In this document: piece by piece, positions 32,288 to 42,170 of the stretch
How positions within the stretch are numbered: the first letter of the stretch is position 1
Layout of the letters: every line of letters begins with the position of its first letter
Assembly: GCA_936450465.1 (NCBI GenBank)
Contig: OW388300.1
Location: forward strand, 41,138,358-41,202,357
Source of the DNA: Gibbula magus
Taxonomy: Eukaryota > Mollusca > Gastropoda > Trochida > Trochidae
Direction: 5' to 3'
DNA: 64,000 nucleotides
Translations under genes and position numbers: made by a program
Notes under the pieces: model-generated
Seen by the model: the letters and a program-made list of their open reading frames with translations, nothing else
Databases searched by the model: none
Told to the model about the DNA's origin: nothing

Positions 32288-35200
32288 CTGAAACAAAATA
32301 TTCCAGAGATTTCTTTCAAATACATTCTTTAAAAACAGGAACGTACATAAAACCCAAAATGTATTTTAACATAACTTCTTTCACTTTCTATACTTACGAA
32401 CATGAATACTTGTAGTTGAATGGGACAAATATTTACATTTTATATAGATATTCAATCACACATGTATTTATTGAATTACATGTATGAGATATTGAACGTT
32501 TTGATTTGGTTTTTAAAGAAGTTGAACTATCTTTAAGTCACAGATTAAAAATAATCCAATCTATTTGCCATGTGGGTACGAACCTCTCTTAAAGAAAATC
32601 CTTCACTTTTATACACAGTCCAAACGAATATGAGCGGTAGAGGGAAGACTGACGCGAAGACGATGAGCCAGCCAATGCCTGTGGCCCAGTCCGGGTAGAT
32701 GTAACTCTCGTATTTAGGAGGTCGGTACGAGTAGAGGGAATAGCCAAATACAGCCTGCACAAGGAACATACATAAACAGTATCAAATTCAACCAAGTAAT
32801 GTTTCAATATAATTCTAATTGAGTGAGATTTTTCAGTAAGAGAAACGCTAAAATGATGTGAAATCTTGATGTTTTTATTAAATGCATGTAAATTAAAGTA
32901 ATTTTTGTCTGGTCTGCAATTGTAAAGTTCAATTAGGAGCTAAATTCTCCGCTTTGACCAGTGACCCTGATGCACGATCTGCAAAGACATTTATTAAACA
33001 CGATTAATAAGTTACTTCACGCTGAAGACACTCACAAGAAGGATGGAGGGACAAATATATTTTATAGCGATGAACATCAACCGAGGAACCTTCTTCTTCC
33101 ACATGACACGTGCATCATTCTCTAGTCTGTCTATACCTGAAAGTAAAAGTATCCCAACAATTGATTTAGTTTCATGGGGGTCCATCAAATTTACATGTAA
33201 ATGTTTTCAAAGGGGAGTAGGGGAATGATTGTTCAGCGAGGTTTCGTAAATGATCTTTATACCTCTTTTCCAGCATCATCGGTATCAGTAGAGAAAAGGA
33301 AATGTCCCTGTTACGCTGACCTTAAAAAAGTAAAAGAATTTGAATATCTTGACTTGTCATATCATTAATGCCAACTTCGAGATGCAACTTACAGTTACTT
33401 GATTTTTGGTTTTTAAATGAAAAAAACACTTGAAATTGGAAAGAAGTCTTTACCATAAATCCAAGCGACAACGAAGCACTCCAACAACCCATACAGCGCC
33501 ATCCCCGGAAATACGGCATACCAGTCAACCAGTGTCAGGACGTACATCCCACCCTGTCGTACACCAACAGTTGTGTCATGTGTAAAATAATTAACAATAT
33601 AGATAATGTGAGTAAGGTAAGAGGTAAAATCATTTTCCCAATTTTATTTGCTAAAACTAGGATACGTAAAAGATTGGTGTACTTATCACACACTTTTGTG
33701 TAGTGTTATTATTGTATTGTAGTGTTAAAATATATTAAATAGCTAAGTTGTAGTTGTTTTGGGGTTTTGAACTAACTTTCCCTGACTACATTGAACGGGA
33801 TTGAAAATAGTTAAAGACTACATGGATTAAGAGTTAGCTCCCTTTCTTTCCCATTTCCGGTTTGACAATGTGAGTTCCGGAATGCTATATGCATGCATAT
33901 AAACTTTGACTTATTTATAAGACTTTGACAAACAAGAGCAATTAACAGATGACCTATCTACGTAGCCCTTTTAAATTGGTAAATGGTTATGTTTGTTCTG
34001 CGTGTTGTAGATATACTTGACCACCAACTAAAATAGTGTAGACACCTCGATAAATAAACATAATATCATCAAGCATCATTATCAATTGTGGTTTCATTTG
34101 GACATATTCTTTACTCATCTAGGTGTTTATTAAACGTGGCAAAATTTAAATGAGTGTTTTAAGAGCTAGACCTTATAGATATCAAGTTACAAATACATGT
34201 GATGACACGTTACGTAAGCTTGGCCTAACGGTTTTTGAGTTCTGCTCCGTAAACGACTTTCAAAGTTGGGTTTCTGGGAAAAACACCAAAATTAAAAATT
34301 CAAGAAAGTTAAAAACAACATAAGGCAACAACTACATAATTAGGCAGCATACAAAGTTAGCTTAAGCGAGGCCTAACGGTTTTCAAGTTGTGTTTCGGAT
34401 AGGATGTGGCCACAAGTTAAGTTACACAAGTTTCAAGTTAATGGCACTAAATGTGTTGTATGAAGGTACCGCAATCGCAAACAAATGTAATAATAATAAT
34501 AATAATGGATACTTATATTGCGCAAGTTATCCACACACGAATGCATGCTCAATGCGCTTCACATTATTACCCTGACGGAATTGTACTTTCGAAGCTGCCG
34601 ATAGCGCTAGACGCTAGACGAAGTCATGTACACCCACCATTCAGGTAGCGTTCTATATAGCCTTTGTTTATTGAGAATGTAACAGGGGAAGTAACTCTTG
34701 GCAGTAGGTCGTTGCTCGGAATGCAATATACCTACGGCACGTGACAGAGTTTGACCAATGGAAAGCCGACATTGCTGTGCAAATCTGGTTAAATTTAAAT
34801 ACCTGCATGTAAATCCTACCATTTCATACATAAAATATCCAACAATATCATATATAACATATATTTCCGAATCGAACATTACTGTTTAAATCTGGACAAT
34901 TTTTAAATACCTGCATGTAAATCATACCATTTCATATATAACACATGTTTCCGAAATATATATAATATATATTTCATATCATCTTATGTGATTTCACCCT
35001 ACCTGTGTCATGAAGACGAGGTTGATGAGGAAACAAGGCACCACAGCTATCAGATATGGCAGCCAGGTACGGGTACCTAGTCGGGGGAATTGGTTCACTA
35101 AGGCCGCCTGACACACCTCGAAACTTGGCAACTGGAACCAGGTCAGAAGTTGGAGTATTGAGCAACTACTTGGGTATACTGATAAACTAGTCAAGGCAGA

Positions 35201-35584
35201 TTATTATAAGATAACGCAAAAAAATACTCAATCTATTTTTCATGAATGTTTTAATGTAGTTTGATTCGTACAAAGATCCACAATATTCGAAGAAATAGAA
35301 GAAACTGACAAACAACCTGCTCACCAGCGTGTCTATACCCAGAGTTAGGAAGGTGATGAAGGCCAGTGCAGACCACAAGTGGGGGAGAGGCAGAGACGCC
35401 ACAGCCTCCGGGTATACAATGAAACCAAGGTTAAACCCTGTTGGAAGATATACAATATGTACAGTGCATTTTAGAGATAGGTTCTATCATGATCAATATT
35501 AATCCCGGCAAAAGAATATATTTGAATTTTGTCAGCTTCAACATGAATAATATGCCATAGATCCACAGATATAGGTAAATAAAA

Positions 35585-35679
<95 letters not shown>

Positions 35680-38600
35680 AATCAATTAATTAATTAAATG
35701 AAACAAACCTGATGACGCAAACGTGTCCACAGAGACTCCCCGTATGTGAGCCACGTGACCCATGATGGCGAAGAATGGGAAGCCTGCAAACACAGCTGTG
35801 CCCGCGTCCATGAATGTGATCAGAAGGGCGTCCCTGTCCAGATAATATTTAACATGTAGCCACGTGTCATACATACCGTCTGTGTAAAGTGTAACTATCC
35901 CATTGCTATACAATAAAGACAACATAATAACTCATCTCAAGTAACCTTTTGTCTGTCAAATCATAAAACCATTCGCTTACCGAATAGGATCTTCGAAAGA
36001 GTGAGGTAATCTTATCGCTATCTTATATATTTAGCAATTAACATACCTATAATTAAATATACATAACACAAACAAATGACAATAAAGAAAATATTATTCT
36101 GTGCACTGCTCAGGAGTACACAAGTTTAAACAACTTTATTTAAATTCTCTTATGTTCTTTTATGAAGTACCTAAAGCAGTTATTGGAGAACTTGTTGTGT
36201 CCTGCCAGTGTTATCAGACCTCCCCAGGCCACAGACATCGAGAACAGGGCATAGTTGCAGCCCTCGATCCAGATCTTAAACACACTCACATATTAGTTCA
36301 GTAAAGTCAAACATTGTCACATGGATCGGGAAGTGCAAATAGTAGCATCCCATGATCCAGATGTTTTAGTCCTGTAAACCGTTCGCAGGTAGATAGGAAA
36401 GAGGAAGAAGTATAAGCTCTCGATCAAGGTCTTAATAAATATATAAACTAGGATTGCCACAGGCAATACTTAGGTCCTCAAGACGTCTGCTTGACCTTGA
36501 AATCCATGTTGGACTCTCGATTATTCATCAGTTTCTCTGCTTTAAAATGAGCTATCAAACATGTCTCTATCTTTAGTAGTTTTTTTTACTAAAATTCTCC
36601 AAAGACAATGAGCCTCTTAAAATGTAACAATCGCTTATTAATGGACCCCTACATGATCTTTCTCATTATTAAAACAAAATTGTTACTATTTTCATACTTT
36701 GGTGTCACATAGAAAATGTTCTGCTTTAATTTACACTTAAGTAGATTTGATCATCATTAAGATTGCATACATAAGTAATGCGTTATATTCTTCTGAATAT
36801 TCAAAAATGCTTAAATTTGGAACCAAAGACAACCTTTATGAACGGGTACAACAGAAAACTTGTTGTTTTTTAATTTGTTCATACGCTGGTGTAAATACAA
36901 TTTCAATATCTTAATTAGTTAAGCAGTTATGATCCTTTGAACTTTGCTGAAAATGACGATTTTTGAAAAATGACACTCTTCTATGACTTGTCACATGCAA
37001 ACTATGACAGATACATGTTTGCAATTTATTGCTCTTTACATCTCTGCTTCCTAATGCGGTATTTAACATAATTATATCTTCAATGATTTACGATCAAAAA
37101 TTCTAAAAAGAAAGTACCCCTCGAAATTGCTCAAAATCAGAATATTTTACTTTTTTTTACTATGTCCAAATTACGCCGAAACAATCAACTTTTATATGAT
37201 AAGGATGTGTTATGTAATTTCTAATCTAGTTATTAGAAAGAGATTGCATTCAGGAACTTTGACATAACTTCATTTATAACAGAGTTATGTCCCTATGAGT
37301 GCGAGCCCTAAAAATAAGTTTTTTAAAAAGTTTGATTTTCAAATTGCTGTAGCACGTTAACTGTTAAAAATAGAGCAAGGGTTGGGGTTACTTTTTGCAG
37401 CATTATTTTAGCTTTCAAATGAGCTACAGGGAAAACAGGGAACAAAATCTTCGGAATAATAATAATAATAATAATAAGGAAAAACACGATAACAACAAGA
37501 CCTAATAATTCAGTAAACCATTGTCATATGGAGCAAGAGAAGAAATGTTAAAAGCGATGTAACATATTCTGCTTGTTGAAATAAAGTGATCTCACAAAAG
37601 GTTAACAAGTGTTACCAATGGCTAGAAAAAACTCCTCAATCAATAAAGAGAGTTCTTTAACGATGTGAATGTTTCGGTTAAGCCATGCAAGTTTATTTCC
37701 CTTCGAGTGACCCTTTTAATGTGTACACATTAAAATGGCCGCTCGAAGGTAGTTCAAGTGATCTGACGATGTAGCGATACCTAAACACTCTGAGTAAAAT
37801 TTATTTATGGTACCATGATTGAATGGTCATTCATCTTGCTGTCTGAACTTTTGTCTGACCTATACATGTACCTTCCACCCTGAGGAGGTCAACACCACTG
37901 TCGCTTTATATGTTGTACAGTTTTTCTTCCAGTACACTTAACCATTTTCTATGGATACGATTTATCAGGTAATGACATGTTTTACACTCTACTATTTATT
38001 GAAAAATTTGAATACCGGTAAATTGAAAATTGGAGAAAAGAAAATTTGCCAAAAACGTACTACGGCGCCTATAAAGTTCTTCGATCCAGATCTTAAACAA
38101 GAACATGTTTATGAATTTGTTCATTAAACCGTTGTCATATAGGGAGGGAATAGTAGCATCCCTTGATCCAGATCTTAAACAAATACAATGTTAGTTCAGT
38201 ACACCCATCCATTCAGATAAACGACGATAAATTACACTTAATTACTTTAAGCAGAGAAAATATTTCTCAATCTACATTGATTACAGAGGTTTGTAAAAGA
38301 ACATTAAAAATGACGATTGGTCACCAATCTAATGAATTTGGGCTCGATCCCTACAATAAACCAGTTCTCAAAATATGTTGCAAAACCTTGTTCGGAGATC
38401 TCAACTTTTCTATGGATTAGTTTGATGCACAAAACTATAACTTAAAGACGATATATAGATATAACAAGGTTACATTTGGGATGACACTACATTCAATAAT
38501 TCTTGTACGTTTTCGGGCCGAGTCCGCTGCAACCGACACCCTCAGAGTCAGGCAACTATCGCCAGCACTTTCCGTACCAGCAGCATACCACACGACCACG

Positions 38601-41600
38601 ATTCTGAGCTGGCCCGAAAAAGTACAACAATTTGAACTATTGACGGTAGTGTTATCTAAATGTAACCTTGTTGTATTTCTCACTATCTAAATGGCATATA
38701 TTTCTAACTTTTATAAACTCGCTGATCTGAACAGAATAATGCCTACTTTTAATCTCACCTTTGGATCAAGTAGTTTCTCGAACTTAGGGTATATGTAGTA
38801 GTAAATCCCATGCGCAGAACCCGGAAGTAAACAGCCCCGGATGAGGAAGATAATTAGTAGGATATAGGGGGTACATACAGTGACATACACCACCTGAAAC
38901 AATATTGCAATGTATGTACTTTCGTCTAAAAAGTTATAAAAATGACGACATCTGAAGACAGAATACAGGACAGAGGTCTTAACAACTTGCAATGTATACA
39001 CTGTGATCTTATCAATATGCAAAGGCAAAATAAATCTGACCTCCATCAACAATATTTAGTGATGATCTTGACTAATATTTGTTTGAATTTTAAAATATAT
39101 CCATTGGCTCTGTTGCTCACCAGACTTTAAACAATAAAGTAAACAAATTTCAAAATTTCAAAAACATAAAGTTTTCCGGAAGTATTTATAAGAGTTTTAA
39201 CAATTTTCATTTAGAATAAGAGAATAAGAAAACATGTCTTTTGGTTGTGGCCATTGTGATCCCTATTGGGGGCCATAGGGTTACCAAATCAAAAACTTAG
39301 AATACCCATTGGCTGAAGAGTAAGTACGTGACATTTCCGCTTCATACGGATGTTCGAACTGGAGAAGAGTATACAAATAGGTTTCTAGGTCATGACTCCG
39401 GTGACTTATATTTAGGGCTACAGGGTCATCAAATCTACAATTTATAATCCCTATTTGCCACGCAGTCTGCACAGAAGATTTCAGCTTTCTAGAAAAAGCA
39501 AAACGTTTTCAAAGAACCGATGGATGGAATCCCGACCTTCCCAGCCATTAGCTCATCGAGTCATTGAGGCCTGATGAGCGAAAATTGATTGTTAGGAGAC
39601 ACGTATCTCTGAACCATTGTCATCAACTCATTTTCCTTTTCTTTGGCCATCAACTGGAGCGAATCCTGCATTGGTTTTTGTGCCAATCATAAATTTGTAC
39701 AATTATAAAGATTTTCAGAGTTCACCTTTCCTGAAACCTTGACCCCTTTGAACATGACGAGGAAGATTCCAACATAGACGATTACTAGACACAACACCAG
39801 AGGCCATCTCATCCCTCCAATATCCTCCAGCCCGTCTGTTATCTCTAGCACTCGGTATCTGTCATATACACATGTTCCTTTGTTAAGAATCAACAAAATC
39901 AGAATAATTGATGTCTTGATGTTAAATCTAGTTAAAATTGGTTGTGATCTTATTCTTTCCTTGAGATTACATGTTTATTTGGTGTTGAAGATGAACAATT
40001 TAAACGATCACAAGAAAAAAATCTGATTCCAAAAGGATACAGAATATGTATATGTAAATGAATGTATATTTAAACGATGATACAGAATTTCTCATCCCTC
40101 AATGTTACAATTTCCTTCACGCGCAACGACTGATTTGGGCTTTACTGGCTTTCATTAACGAGCCATCGAATATGTTAGTGTTTCAAACACAGATATATGT
40201 TATTGAAAACGTACTTATGATATCAAATGCTAGAGAAATCTTGTATCTGCCACATGACATATTATGATAAATAATTTTCATATCCCGACAATCCAATAGT
40301 AGTCAGTAGAATCTAACGTAATACAAACAGAATTCCCTTTATTGCATAAATTGTATTTCAAAGCAACAAGCGTTACCAAGGCATGCTGGCGTGTCTTGAC
40401 ACAAGTATCCATACAATGAAGCAACCCACATGGTTGTCTCTTTTTTCCTGCAAGTCATCCGTGTCACACATTACTGAACGTGACGGTTGTTATATAAACA
40501 TGTTTCTAAATGTCCTGTGAATATACAAACTATAGACATTCCACCTGTTAAATGATATTTTTTATTGTGACAATACCATCAAACTATGACAAATGTTTTA
40601 CGTATATATTCTCAGCTAGTGAGTTTTAAATGCAAGTATAATACCCCTTCAGATAAAACAATATTTCAATATATATAGGTAATACAACTTTGAATAAAAT
40701 GGCAAATAAATAAACGCTAAAAAAATATATATTTCAATTCATAAACTTGCATGTTTAGACCACAATGCTTTGCAATTGAAAATAATAGACTTGATCTATA
40801 TTTAGACTGGAAAGCACATTTACTTATTTGTGAGATTTCTCCGCTTATTTTTGAGTCATTCTGCGAGAAAATTATGTGTATATATTTCAAAGAGATTTTT
40901 GGTAATGTTCCTAAATGTTTAACAGCATACTCGATGGCTCTATTATTATTGGTTAACCAAAGTTATCTTATTAATTTTACAGCATTACCTCATTTATAGA
41001 AAAAACAATATTTATTTGTTTTTGGTCAAAATATATGAACTGTAAAAACTTTGTACGTTAAAGTTACGTCGTTAGACCAACCAAAACATTTAAAGGATTA
41101 AAAACATTATCAATAACGGAATGTGCATCAAATCCTGATTTTTTATTGAATATCTTGATGGATTTTTAAATTAATAATTTAAACATTTATCAAACCTCCA
41201 AAACTCCTCAGCGGCAGTAAGACCAGATCCTGTCAATGCAGACTCATTTGCATAACTGACGTTGTTCAGCTCAGTGAGGGTTGACGTTAGATTTGACGTC
41301 ACCATTTCGATCGCAATATTGGTGATATTATCGGAAGTCTCGTTGTTGACGTGATACTGCGAGATACACGTTGGCGTATTCCAGGAGTTATCACAGTACA
41401 CCCAGGGAATCTTGGGGGCGATGATGTGGTAGAGGTAATACAGGAACCAGGCGAATAGACTCGGATGGTAAGTGGCGAATATCATTGACATTATAACCAT
41501 TCCAGTTCCTATTCCTGAAACATATCATTATAGAACGATGAGACAATCAGTCATTAGTTTCCAAAAAAACAAACGAAAGTACCCACAACTAGAGTTACTG

Positions 41601-42111
41601 CCTACGTTAACAACAACAACATCAACAACAACAACAATAGCAACAACAACAGCAACAACAACGTCTTAGCCAAGCTAAATTAACATTGTTCTTTCCTTAC
41701 AATAGCCACCTTATCGATATAGTATTAATACTGTCTATGTTATGTTATATTTACGATTCGCATATTTGACATTATTTACTTCCTGTTGGAATACCTACCT
41801 TTGAAGGGTGGGGAGAGGTTCCAGACCTTGACGGGTCCACTCTGTGAGTACTGTCCTATCGTGGTCTCCAGGAACACACACGGGATCACACCGATAATCG
41901 TGAATATCAGGAAGGGGATCAGGAAGGCTCCTAAAAAGACAGCGATACATGTATAAATGTTTAGGGATATGAAAAGTACGAACCACGAGTGTAATAGCCA
42001 TGTGTTTTCCTTTTTAAAAAATATGTAACTGTTATGCGTTAAGTTTAAGATATTGAAAGACTCCACCAATCCATGGAGAGTCCCCTCTCTCTCCCTCCCT
42101 CTCTCTCTCCA

Positions 42112-42170
<59 letters not shown>

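Larger units (their letters stand above)
36257..38190. repeat. Decayed copies of the SLC6 exon 6 acceptor region
   Basis: The word cctcgatccagatcttaaac (first bases of exon 6 plus acceptor, 36262-36281) recurs as catgatccagatg (36352), ctcgatcaaggtcttaataa (36419), cgatccagatcttaaacaag (38083) and ttgatccagatcttaaacaa (38163). The copies are embedded in repeated flanks (ttcagtaaaccnttgtcatatgg and aatagtagcatccc). These look like old tandem duplications of the exon edge. Confidence 0.65.

Noticed and set aside
32545..32583. Alternative SLC6 C-terminus by read-through of exon 12 (VRTHMANRLDYF)
   Set aside because: Exon 13 gives the family motif LRNALKPSSEW in phase with a good acceptor. Read-through would lack it, though intron retention cannot be excluded.
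35431..35685. Minus-strand ORF with LFIYLFIY repeats
   Set aside because: Translation of the AAAT microsatellite in SLC6 intron 7.
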